Source: Clostridia bacterium (GTDB lineage Bacteria > Bacillota_A > Clostridia > Christensenellales > Aristaeellaceae). Taken from it: 9,696 nt of DNA. Below are positions 1 through 6,727 of the stretch, piece after piece. The stretch spans positions 1 through 9,696 of the forward strand of contig JAGBBE010000192.1 of NCBI GenBank assembly GCA_017938645.1, in the 5' to 3' direction. A program made the translations under genes and the position numbers. Under the pieces are notes generated by a model. The model was not told where the DNA came from, did not search any database, and saw only the letters and a program-made list of their open reading frames with translations. Each line of letters begins with the position of its first letter. Position 1 is the stretch's first letter.

Positions 1-2
1 CT

Positions 3-3000
3 TTGATCTGTGTTTATGGTGCAGACTGCACTGATTTTTCTAACAATGGCATCGGGCCTGTTTTTCCTCAGTCCTGTACCGTCACAGAAACACTGAACGG
101 AGAGTATGAGCTGACGCTGGTACATCCTCAGGATGAAGCAGGCAGATGGCGGCGGCTGGTGGAGGGCTGCATCCTTCGCGCCCCGGTTCCTGCTGGCGTT
201 ACGCCACAGGTCGATCTTGTGCAGCAGCCGTCCACGGGAACCATGATCTACAAGGTTTCCACCAACCGCGACCCGCTGCGCCTCCGCTCCGGCACAGGTA
301 CAAAATATAAAATTCTTGCCAAGTACAAGAAGGGTACCGAAGTCATCGTGCTGGCGAAAACCACCTCATCGTGGTATGAAGTTTCCTGCCCGGACGGTAA
401 GCACGGCTATATGGCATCGCAGTATCTGACCCATGTGCGCACCATCGTCGACCCCGCTGTGGCCACCGGCGAAGTGATCGAATCCCGGCAGCTGCGCGAC
501 CAGCCATTCCGAATCTATCGTGTTGTGCCGGAGCTGGATAAGATCACCGTCTATGCCCGCCATGTGTTTTACGATCTCCTCGACAACATGATAAAGTCCT
601 ACAAGCCCTCATCTTCAACGGTGGGGGCTTCTGTTGTGCAGGGAATCAGCAAGGGTTGCCAGACAGAGCACGATTTCACATTTTATTCTGATCTGGAGTC
701 CACCGCCGAAGAAGTGGAGTATGTGAACATCAATCCTGTTGAGGCCCTGCTGGGCGAGAATGGCGTTGTCGGCAAATACGATGGAGAGCTGCAAAGGGAC
801 TGGTTCGATGTGTTCCTTGTCAAGCGCATAGGCCATGACAAGGACGTGCAAATCCGGCAGGGCAAGAATCTGCTGGGTATCAGCTACGATGTCGATCTTA
901 CCAATGTGACCACCCGCATCATGCCCACCGGCGAGGACGCGGATGGAGAACTTCTATACCTCCCGGAATTGTATATCGACAGTCCGAATCTCGGCAACTT
1001 CATCCAGCCCAAGTGGATGCACCTTCCCGTCTCTGAGGCAAAGGAAGTTACCAAGGGTGATGACAAGAAAACCAAGGCGCAGTGTTATGCCGCCATGCGC
1101 GAAGCTGTTCAGGCTGAGTATGATGCCGGTTGTGATCTGCCCACCGTCACTCTGAAGGTGGATTTCATCAACTGTGCAGAAACCGTGGAGTATGCACAGT
1201 ACAAGGCGCTTCAGAACATCTATCTCGGCGACAGCGTCCGGGTGATCGCCCGCCGCATCGGCGTGGAAGTGTCCATGCGCATGACGCAGTACACATACGA
1301 CTGCTTGACGCGCAAATACACTGCCATGTCGCTGGGTACCGTCGCCGATACCATCGAAGGCAATATGATCTCTGCCCGCCAGCTGGCCAATGGCATCATC
1401 TCCGGCTCCAAGCTGGCCATCAACTCCGTGGGCAGCGGGCAGCTTCAGTCCGGCTCGGTCGGTTCCCTTCAGGTGCAGATGGCGGCGATCCAGACGGCCC
1501 ACATTCAGACCGCAGCCATCACATCTGCGCTGATCGCCAACGCCGCCATCCAAACGGCGCATATCGGCGATGCACAAATCACCAACGCACAGATTGCGGA
1601 CGCTACCATTACGGCGGCGCAGATCGCACAGGCGACCATTACCGCTGCCTGTATCGCCAAGGCCACTATCACAGAGGCTGAGATTGCGGATGCAGCCATT
1701 ACCGCTGCGAAGATTGCGCTGGCGACAATCACCGAGGCGCATATCACGGATGCAGCAATCACCACTGCGAAGATTGCTGATCTGGCCGTCACTGCTGCCA
1801 AGATCGCCAACGCGACCATCACTTCTGCAAAGATCGCTCAGGCTGCTATCGAGTCCGCACACATCGAAGATGCCGCCATCACAAGAGCGAAGATCGCACT
1901 TCTAGCTGTGGACGAAGCCCGGATCGCTGACCTCGCTGTAGGTACAGCAAAGGTGCAGAACGCATCCATCACGAATGCGAAGATCGCTGATCTGGCCGTC
2001 ACTGCTGCCAAGATCGCCAACGCGACTATCACCAACGCACAGATCGCCAACGCCACCATCGGCACGGCGCAGATTGCCTTGGGCGCGATCACCACGGCGC
2101 TCATTGCACAAGGTGCGGTCGGCACAGCTCAGATTAAGGATGCCTCCATCACGGATGCAAAGATCGTAGAGTTGTCCGCCAACCGCATTACCACCGGCAC
2201 CCTTTCCGTGGAGCGCCTGATCATTGTAGGCAGCGATCAGTCCATCGTCTACACTATAAATGAAGCAAATGGTACCGCGCAGCTCTCGCAGACCACCATT
2301 GACGGCGGTTCTCTGACCCAGCGCAGCATTACCGCTGACCGCATCGTCGCCGGGGCCATCACTGCCAATGAAATCGCCGCTGCAACCATCCTCGCCAACA
2401 ACATTGCCGCTGGAGCCATCACCTCGGAGAAAATAGCAGCCGGAGCAGTGGAGGCAGCGCACATCAAGGCAGGAACCATTACCACCAACCATGTGGCCTC
2501 AAACTTTGGCGAGACACTCGACCTATCCAGCAACACCAGCATCCGCAGCACTGTCACTCAGGGTGTGGACGATGCACTCTCTGATCTCGGTGTCGGTGCA
2601 GTCAACCTCATCCGTAACAGCGCTGATTATACTCTTGCCGCCGATGGTGCTGATTCACATTGGATCGCAGCCGACGAGCTGACGCAGGGAATGAACTACA
2701 CACTCTCCGTCAAGGAAGTCATCCTTGTGGACGGCTCCGCAGCGGGGGTAACATGGAAGGTCGTCAATCTGGCGGACAGCTCTGTGTACACTACCGGCAT
2801 GCTGGATTTCACCTATGGTAAGCAAATCGTCCATTTTACCCTGCCCGACACCGATGGCAACTGGTCTCTGTACCTGTATGCGGGCATCAGCGGCAGCACT
2901 ACCGGCGTAACCGTGCAGTTCCGGCAGATCATGCTGGAGGAAGGCAGCTTCGCTACCACTTGGTGCGCCAGCCCCGAAGATGATGCTGCCCAGCTTTCCC

Positions 3001-3482
3001 AGCTCACCGGCGCGGTCTCTGCGCTGGACACTTCCATCGACGGTCGCGTGACTGCTCTCATCAATGCAATGGGACTCTCTGATCAGTTTGCGTCGGAGGA
3101 GGAGTTCCTCGCTGCGCTTGCCGAGATCGAGCTGATCCGAAGCGAACTGGCCCAGCATGACTCCGATCTGACACTGACGTTCAATCGCCTCGCCACAGCG
3201 GAGGGCAACATCACGCAGATATTCTCCAGCTTTGTGTTCGGCGATGATAACGGCACACCGTATCTGGATATGAGCGCCAGTGCGTCCAGCGTAAAGATGC
3301 GCCTGACCAATACCCGGCTGGCTTTTATCCAGTCTGGCAAGGAAATGGCCTATTTTTCTGATAACAAGCTGTATGTCACCCGTCTTGAGGTTGTAGAACA
3401 GATTTCTATTGGCACAGCTGCAAATGGCTATCTGGACATGGTGACAACGCCCACCGGCGTGGGCTTCAAGTGGCGTTCGTAA
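3..3482 (+). CDS. Phage tail-tip / tail-associated endopeptidase-like protein with SH3b insert and repeat stalk
   Basis: This is a tail-tip structural protein expected at the distal end of a siphovirus tail, where it links the tube to fibres and may carry peptidoglycan-digesting or receptor-binding activity. Residues 1 to about 450 resemble the Prophage_tail / phage minor structural protein family: the opening has the typical cysteine-containing start followed by a TETLNGEYELTLVHP stretch. This domain is interrupted at about 82-143 by a bacterial SH3-like domain (PLRLRSGTGTKY through GYMASQYL). Residues 494-723 are 23 in-phase decapeptides, and 775-834 are six more of related type. Residues 868-990 look like a carbohydrate-binding jelly roll (starts NLIRNS, ends near Trp987). 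A probable coiled coil covers 993-1070, and 1078-1159 match the C-terminal domain common in Firmicute prophage tips. The TTG start gives the family's usual N-terminus and the next gene also uses TTG, but the ribosome binding site lies outside the window, so a longer protein is not excluded. No protease active site was identified. Confidence 0.85.
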   Translation: MICVYGADCTDFSNNGIGPVFPQSCTVTETLNGEYELTLVHPQDEAGRWRRLVEGCILRAPVPAGVTPQVDLVQQPSTGTMIYKVSTNRDPLRLRSGTGTKYKILAKYKKGTEVIVLAKTTSSWYEVSCPDGKHGYMASQYLTHVRTIVDPAVATGEVIESRQLRDQPFRIYRVVPELDKITVYARHVFYDLLDNMIKSYKPSSSTVGASVVQGISKGCQTEHDFTFYSDLESTAEEVEYVNINPVEALLGENGVVGKYDGELQRDWFDVFLVKRIGHDKDVQIRQGKNLLGISYDVDLTNVTTRIMPTGEDADGELLYLPELYIDSPNLGNFIQPKWMHLPVSEAKEVTKGDDKKTKAQCYAAMREAVQAEYDAGCDLPTVTLKVDFINCAETVEYAQYKALQNIYLGDSVRVIARRIGVEVSMRMTQYTYDCLTRKYTAMSLGTVADTIEGNMISARQLANGIISGSKLAINSVGSGQLQSGSVGSLQVQMAAIQTAHIQTAAITSALIANAAIQTAHIGDAQITNAQIADATITAAQIAQATITAACIAKATITEAEIADAAITAAKIALATITEAHITDAAITTAKIADLAVTAAKIANATITSAKIAQAAIESAHIEDAAITRAKIALLAVDEARIADLAVGTAKVQNASITNAKIADLAVTAAKIANATITNAQIANATIGTAQIALGAITTALIAQGAVGTAQIKDASITDAKIVELSANRITTGTLSVERLIIVGSDQSIVYTINEANGTAQLSQTTIDGGSLTQRSITADRIVAGAITANEIAAATILANNIAAGAITSEKIAAGAVEAAHIKAGTITTNHVASNFGETLDLSSNTSIRSTVTQGVDDALSDLGVGAVNLIRNSADYTLAADGADSHWIAADELTQGMNYTLSVKEVILVDGSAAGVTWKVVNLADSSVYTTGMLDFTYGKQIVHFTLPDTDGNWSLYLYAGISGSTTGVTVQFRQIMLEEGSFATTWCASPEDDAAQLSQLTGAVSALDTSIDGRVTALINAMGLSDQFASEEEFLAALAEIELIRSELAQHDSDLTLTFNRLATAEGNITQIFSSFVFGDDNGTPYLDMSASASSVKMRLTNTRLAFIQSGKEMAYFSDNKLYVTRLEVVEQISIGTAANGYLDMVTTPTGVGFKWRS
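1766..1822 (+). repeat. 57-bp near-identical direct repeat, copy 1 (copy 2 at 1976-2032)
   Basis: Positions 1766-1822 and 1976-2032 differ at only two bases (1775/1985 and 1817/2027), including a 41-bp exact match (1776-1816 = 1986-2026). The offset is 210 bp, exactly seven decapeptide units, so the copies encode the same stretch of the stalk in the same phase. Other units share much less DNA identity, which points to a more recent duplication or gene conversion within the array. Confidence 0.9.
1976..2032 (+). repeat. 57-bp near-identical direct repeat, copy 2
   Basis: This is the partner of 1766-1822, 210 bp downstream, with two mismatches. It covers stalk units 17-19 and corresponds to units 10-12 of the first copy. 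Confidence 0.9.
2325..2504 (+). repeat. Second decapeptide array, six units
   Basis: Residues 775-834 of the tail-tip protein form six further ten-residue units: SITADRIVAG, AITANEIAAA, TILANNIAAG, AITSEKIAAG, AVEAAHIKAG and TITTNHVASN. They share the I-T-x-x-x-I rhythm of the main array but end in A-G. This ITADKI-AAG style is common in Firmicute prophage tail tips. About 51 non-repeat residues separate it from the main array. Confidence 0.85.
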
Positions 3483-3487
3483 GGAGG
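3481..3487 (+). promoter_or_regulatory. Ribosome binding site for the TTG-initiated tail fibre
   Basis: AAGGAGG overlaps the stop codon of the upstream tail-tip gene and sits 7 bases before TTG at 3495. This strong site supports the TTG start and indicates translational coupling between the two tail genes. Confidence 0.88.
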
Positions 3488-3494
3488 GACACCT

Positions 3495-5522
3495 TTGGCA
3501 ACACATTCTGTAACTGCTTCTGCACTGAAACGTGCATCAGGCAGCTCATGGACAAGCGGCGCGGCGCGACAGGGCGTATACTCTGATGTACGCTACGAGG
3601 GCGCTATCGAGTTCAGTGATCTGGCCAGTTTTGATATGTCCAATATCAACATCACGCAGATCAAAATGCGCGTCACCTTTGCCAAGTCAGGCGGCTCGTC
3701 CAGCAAGTACCTGACATTCTACAAATCTGCCAAGACCAGCATCTCCGGCAGCATCTCTTCCATGCGCGGCACTTCCATTGGCAAGCTGTATGTCGCCGAT
3801 GCGTATAACCGTTCCGTTGATCTGTACTTCAATTCCAGCACCAATGCCGCTCTGTTCAACGCATTCAGGGATTACTTCATGGCTGGCAATCGCATTCTGA
3901 TCATCTATGTTCCGTCCACACGCGGCACATACGACGGCGGCTATTGCTATGATTATCTCGGCATTACCGCCCTGACCATGACGTTCACGTTCGACTACCT
4001 TCAGAGCGATGGTGCGCTGGCATCCACCTCTGTGGCAGCGGGCAGTGCGGCGACCATGAACATCACTGCGTACAACACCGCCTATTCTCACAAGTTGACA
4101 TGGAAGTTCGGCACCCACACTGCAACACAGACGGTGGCGGCAGGTACGACCACCGCATCATACACCATCCCGCTTTCGTGGTTGGATGTGATTCCTTCCT
4201 CGACCTCCGGCTCAGCAAGTGTTGTGCTGGACACGCTGGATGCAAGCGGAAACTCGCTGGGAACATCAACACACGCATTTACCGTTACCGTCCCCAGCAG
4301 CGTAGTTCCTACCATATCGAGCGTAACTGCGACACCGGTCAACAGCAATTCGGTCATCAACGGCTGGGGCCTGTATGTGTACGGCGAATCCCAAGCCAAG
4401 TTGACGATCTCCGGGGCGGCTGGAAAGTATGGCTCGACTATAAAATCGTACTCCATTACCACCAGTCCGTCCGTTGGCAGCTCGACGCTTTCCAGCTTCA
4501 CCACCGGCACATTGTACGGATCGGGAACCATCACGGTCACAGCGAAAGTTACGGACACTCGAGGTAGAACGGCGACCAAAACCACGACATTTTATGTTCA
4601 TTTTTACTCCAATCCTTACTTTCTGTCTTTGCAATCCTACCGATGCAACAGTAGTGGTGTGCAGGATGATACGGGTGGCTCTTACGCCTACCTGAAAGCG
4701 GAATTTGACTGTTATGATCTGAACGGCAAAAATAGTGTAACCGGCAGGGTGGTTCTATCTCAGGTGGGCGGCAGCTATTCAACCAGCAGCGCCATCACCA
4801 GCGGCACAGGTGTTATTCTCGGCGGAGGCAATCTTGCCGTGGATGCTGTGTATGAAGCGACCTTTACGCTGACTGACGCTTTAGGTGAAATCTCCACGTA
4901 TGTTGCGGAGATCGGCTCGGCAGAGTACGTCATGCACGTCAAGAACGGCGGCAAGGCCATTGGCTTCGGCATGGCCGCTGGAGATGATGAAACGGTTTCC
5001 TTCGGATGGCCAGTGAAGATGTCTGAGCCGCTGGCTGTTTCAGAGGGCGGTACAGGTGCGACGAGCGCAGCTTTCGCCCGTTTTGCACTCGGCTGCGTTT
5101 CTTCTTCCGGCGATACCATGACCGGCAATCTGACCATTCAAGGTTCACTGTATCCGTCCCTGATCCTGAAGCCCACCTACAATTCCACCGCAAACCGCAT
5201 CGTATTCGAAGGCAGCTATGCAGGCGCAGCATCTTTTAGCGCGTGGGAAGATTCCACCGGCAACGACCGCCGCATGCTAGAAGTGCGCACGGCAGCCTAT
5301 CAGGCAAGCCTCGATAACGCCGTCGTACTGCGCAATGTAGTGGGCGGCTCGTACTATTCCTACCGCATCTTCCATGCGGGCATGGCTTCGCCGGTTCCCG
5401 TCAACAAGGGTGGCACGGGCGCTACTGTAGCGAAGACGGCCCTGTCCAACCTTGGCATCTTCTATGCGGACACACTGCCGTCCACCGGCACCGATGGGCA
5501 GATATGCCTCGTCCCGGTTTGA
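3495..5522 (+). CDS. Phage tail fibre / host-recognition protein (DUF859-like, GGTGAT collar motifs)
   Basis: This 675-residue protein is probably a tail fibre or baseplate protein contacting the host surface. Residues 1-168 form a domain homologous to the N-terminal domain of the next gene; the best match is ALFNAFRDYFMAGN here against SLFNAVKDYFTAGN there. Residues about 169-267 and 270-374 look like beta-sandwich Ig-like domains, rich in Thr/Ser. Residues about 375-495 resemble the siphovirus DUF859 family (SYRCNSSG near 382, ending in GKAIGFGMAAG near 490). Two classical fibre collar motifs follow, GGTGAT at 518 and again at 639, each leading into an Ala-rich stretch ending in LG. A TMTGNLT segment lies between them. 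The protein ends abruptly in GQICLVPV, a common fibre ending. It starts at TTG 3495 behind a strong ribosome binding site. Functional class is fairly certain; the receptor is unknown. Confidence 0.85.
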   Translation: MATHSVTASALKRASGSSWTSGAARQGVYSDVRYEGAIEFSDLASFDMSNINITQIKMRVTFAKSGGSSSKYLTFYKSAKTSISGSISSMRGTSIGKLYVADAYNRSVDLYFNSSTNAALFNAFRDYFMAGNRILIIYVPSTRGTYDGGYCYDYLGITALTMTFTFDYLQSDGALASTSVAAGSAATMNITAYNTAYSHKLTWKFGTHTATQTVAAGTTTASYTIPLSWLDVIPSSTSGSASVVLDTLDASGNSLGTSTHAFTVTVPSSVVPTISSVTATPVNSNSVINGWGLYVYGESQAKLTISGAAGKYGSTIKSYSITTSPSVGSSTLSSFTTGTLYGSGTITVTAKVTDTRGRTATKTTTFYVHFYSNPYFLSLQSYRCNSSGVQDDTGGSYAYLKAEFDCYDLNGKNSVTGRVVLSQVGGSYSTSSAITSGTGVILGGGNLAVDAVYEATFTLTDALGEISTYVAEIGSAEYVMHVKNGGKAIGFGMAAGDDETVSFGWPVKMSEPLAVSEGGTGATSAAFARFALGCVSSSGDTMTGNLTIQGSLYPSLILKPTYNSTANRIVFEGSYAGAASFSAWEDSTGNDRRMLEVRTAAYQASLDNAVVLRNVVGGSYYSYRIFHAGMASPVPVNKGGTGATVAKTALSNLGIFYADTLPSTGTDGQICLVPV

Positions 5523-5523
5523 T

Positions 5524-5530
5524 GGAGGTG
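5524..5530 (+). promoter_or_regulatory. Ribosome binding site for the accessory fibre protein
   Basis: GGAGGTG begins one base after the tail-fibre stop codon and lies 6 bases before ATG at 5537. It fixes that start and shows the two fibre genes are in one transcript. Confidence 0.8.
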
Positions 5531-5536
5531 AGTTGA

Positions 5537-6196
5537 ATGGCGACGTTCACCGCGACTGCCGGTTCGTCTAATACCATCGGCTATGCGCAGTATGGCAGCA
5601 CTTCGTGGAATACCGGCACGACGGACGGCGCGTGTCAGGGTGCGTACCAAGGCACAGCGTCCAGCAACTCCCGCGTCGGAGTTCTCGTTTTCTCCGGGGC
5701 TGGGGCCGCACTTCAGGGGAAAGTGATTCAGAGTATGACGCTGAAGATCACCTGTTCTGCTGCCGGATCGGGCAAAACAGATAAGGTACTGTCTTTTCGC
5801 AAGGCCCTGTATCAGAGCCTGAAAACCGGCATCAAGGGAAGTGCGCAGGTAGGCGACGCGCTGGGGACGCTGACCGGCAAGTTCTATGATAATACTGTCA
5901 CGCACACACTGTCTCCGTCCAGCAATGCTTCTCTCTTTAATGCCGTCAAGGATTACTTCACTGCGGGCAATTCTGTGCTGGTCATATACAATGGCGAAAC
6001 ATCTTCGTCCAGCGGCTATTCCAGCAACTACGCCCGCGTCACCACGGTTGTTCTCACCGTCACCTATATTGAGGCGACTGTTTGGTATCGCAACGGCAGC
6101 GCATGGCAGCAATGCACGGTTTGGTACTGCAACGCCGGAACATGGGTACAATGTGTACCCTATTACAACAGCGGCGGCTCATGGATACGAGTCTGA
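5537..6196 (+). CDS. Accessory tail-fibre protein with three C-terminal aromatic repeats
   Basis: This 219-residue protein is probably a small tail or receptor-binding accessory, judged from position and homology to the preceding fibre. Residues 1 to about 178 align with the fibre's N-terminal domain: both have a VLSF or LTFY strand, then N-A-S/A-LFNA-x-x-DYF-x-AGN followed by an I/V-Y strand, then a closing LT-x-T-F/Y strand. Residues 181-219 are three 13-residue units, TVWYRNGSAWQQC, TVWYCNAGTWVQC and VPYYNSGGSWIRV, with paired aromatics, an N-G or G-G turn and a conserved Trp. Such short aromatic repeats occur at the ends of Clostridia prophage tail proteins and suggest glycan or surface binding, which is inference. 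Cysteines at 193, 198 and 206 are unusual for a fibre tip. The gene is the last of the structural module and is followed by a terminator. The exact role is unknown. Confidence 0.8.
   Translation: MATFTATAGSSNTIGYAQYGSTSWNTGTTDGACQGAYQGTASSNSRVGVLVFSGAGAALQGKVIQSMTLKITCSAAGSGKTDKVLSFRKALYQSLKTGIKGSAQVGDALGTLTGKFYDNTVTHTLSPSSNASLFNAVKDYFTAGNSVLVIYNGETSSSSGYSSNYARVTTVVLTVTYIEATVWYRNGSAWQQCTVWYCNAGTWVQCVPYYNSGGSWIRV
6077..6193 (+). repeat. Three tandem 39-bp units coding aromatic 13-mers
   Basis: The last 39 residues of the accessory fibre protein are three in-phase 13-residue units that share Trp-Tyr or Tyr-Tyr at positions 3-4, Asn at 6 in two units, and Trp at 10 in all three. Units 1 and 2 both end in Gln-Cys after one intervening residue. 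The final unit is more diverged and abuts the stop codon. Confidence 0.8.
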
Positions 6197-6215
6197 CCGC
6201 CATCATCGGAATCAG

Positions 6216-6243
6216 CCATCTTCCTTCGGGAAGGTGGTTTTTT
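6216..6243 (+). terminator. Intrinsic terminator after the tail module
   Basis: CCATCTTCC (6216-6224) pairs with GGAAGGTGG (6229-6237) in a 9-bp stem with one G-T wobble, closed by a TTCG tetraloop and followed by six T. It lies 20 bases after the accessory fibre stop and 27 bases before the holin start, separating tail and lysis genes. Confidence 0.88.
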
Positions 6244-6253
6244 CATATCACAC

Positions 6254-6261
6254 AAGGGAGG
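6254..6261 (+). promoter_or_regulatory. Ribosome binding site that sets the holin start
   Basis: AAGGGAGG ends 8 bases before ATG 6270. The same reading frame stays open upstream to 5886 but there overlaps the accessory fibre gene and crosses the terminator, so this site selects 6270 as the true start. Confidence 0.88.
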
Positions 6262-6269
6262 AAACCCGT

Positions 6270-6725
6270 ATGAGAGACTTTTCCATTGACATCATTTGGG
6301 CCAAGGTGCAGATGGCGATTGCTGCCATCGGCGGCTGGCTCGGCTATTTCCTCGGCGGCATGGACGGTCTGCTGACCGCGCTGATCGTCTTTATGGCCAT
6401 TGACTACGTCACCGGCCTGATGTGCGCCGTTGCCGACAAGAAGCTGTCCAGCTCCATCGGCTTCAAGGGCATCTGTAAGAAGGTGCTAATCATTCTGCTG
6501 GTTGGCGTCGCCCACATCGTTGACCTTCATGTGGTAGGTACCGGCAACGCTCTGCGCGGCGCAGTGGTATGCTTCTACCTCTCCAATGAGGGCGTTTCCC
6601 TGCTGGAGAATGCTGCCCACCTCGGACTGCCGATTCCCGAAAAGCTGAAGACCGTGCTTCAGCAGCTCCACAACAGGGATGATAACACGGAAGATAACAC
6701 TGATGATCATAAGGAGGGCAACTGA
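6270..6725 (+). CDS. Phage holin (phage_holin_4 / toxin-secretion holin family)
   Basis: Holins insert in the cytoplasmic membrane and at a programmed time form lesions that let the endolysin reach the peptidoglycan. This 151-residue protein has hydrophobic segments at about 13-30, 33-53 and 71-89, with a weaker one near 95-104. It carries two marks of the family: AIDYVTG at 43-49, and the stretch SNEGVSLLENAAHLGLPIP at 105-123. The tail (137-151) is strongly acidic and hydrophilic, as usual for this family, and probably cytoplasmic. Length is typical. The endolysin gene follows after a 2-base gap with its ribosome binding site inside the holin's 3' end, forming a coupled lysis cassette. The cassette lies after a terminator, so its expression needs read-through, antitermination or a promoter I could not identify. 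Confidence 0.92.
   Translation: MRDFSIDIIWAKVQMAIAAIGGWLGYFLGGMDGLLTALIVFMAIDYVTGLMCAVADKKLSSSIGFKGICKKVLIILLVGVAHIVDLHVVGTGNALRGAVVCFYLSNEGVSLLENAAHLGLPIPEKLKTVLQQLHNRDDNTEDNTDDHKEGN
6711..6718 (+). promoter_or_regulatory. Ribosome binding site for the endolysin, inside the holin gene
   Basis: AAGGAGGG lies within the last codons of the holin gene, 9 bases before ATG 6728. It supports that start and coupled translation of holin and endolysin. Confidence 0.85.
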
Positions 6726-6727
6726 TT

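Larger units (their letters stand above)
1482..2171 (+). repeat. 23 tandem decapeptide-coding units (30 bp each) in the tail-tip gene
   Basis: Residues 494-723 of the tail-tip protein divide without a gap into 23 units of ten residues, with consensus close to A-[AT]-I-T-x-A-x-I-A-[DN]. Examples are AAITTAKIAD, LAVTAAKIAN and ATITNAQIAN. Hydrophobic Ile/Val/Leu residues recur at unit positions 3 and 8 and small residues at 1, 2 and 6. This regularity suggests an elongated, probably trimeric, fibrous stalk; the fold is inferred. Degenerate units extend upstream to about residue 463. The DNA is diverged between most units, so the array is mostly old, apart from one near-identical pair. Confidence 0.93.

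Noticed and set aside
954..1862. 302-residue open frame on the minus strand across the tail-tip repeats
   Set aside because: It mirrors the 30-bp repeat coding region, has low-complexity Gly/Asp/Arg-rich sequence, no ribosome binding site, and lies fully inside a well-supported + strand gene.
1482..2171. CRISPR-like array from regular 30-bp repeats
   Set aside because: The repeats are contiguous coding units with no unique spacers and are explained by protein decapeptides.
2655..3506. 283-residue minus-strand open frame
   Set aside because: It is antisense to the tail-tip C-terminus, resembles no family I know, and is explained by the codon bias of the real gene.
5900..6193. Diversity-generating retroelement target at the fibre tip
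   Set aside because: There is no template repeat with adenine-specific changes and no reverse transcriptase in the window.
5886..6269. N-terminal extension of the holin frame
   Set aside because: This part overlaps the accessory fibre gene out of frame and crosses the terminator; the ribosome binding site at 6254-6261 and the family N-terminus place the start at 6270.
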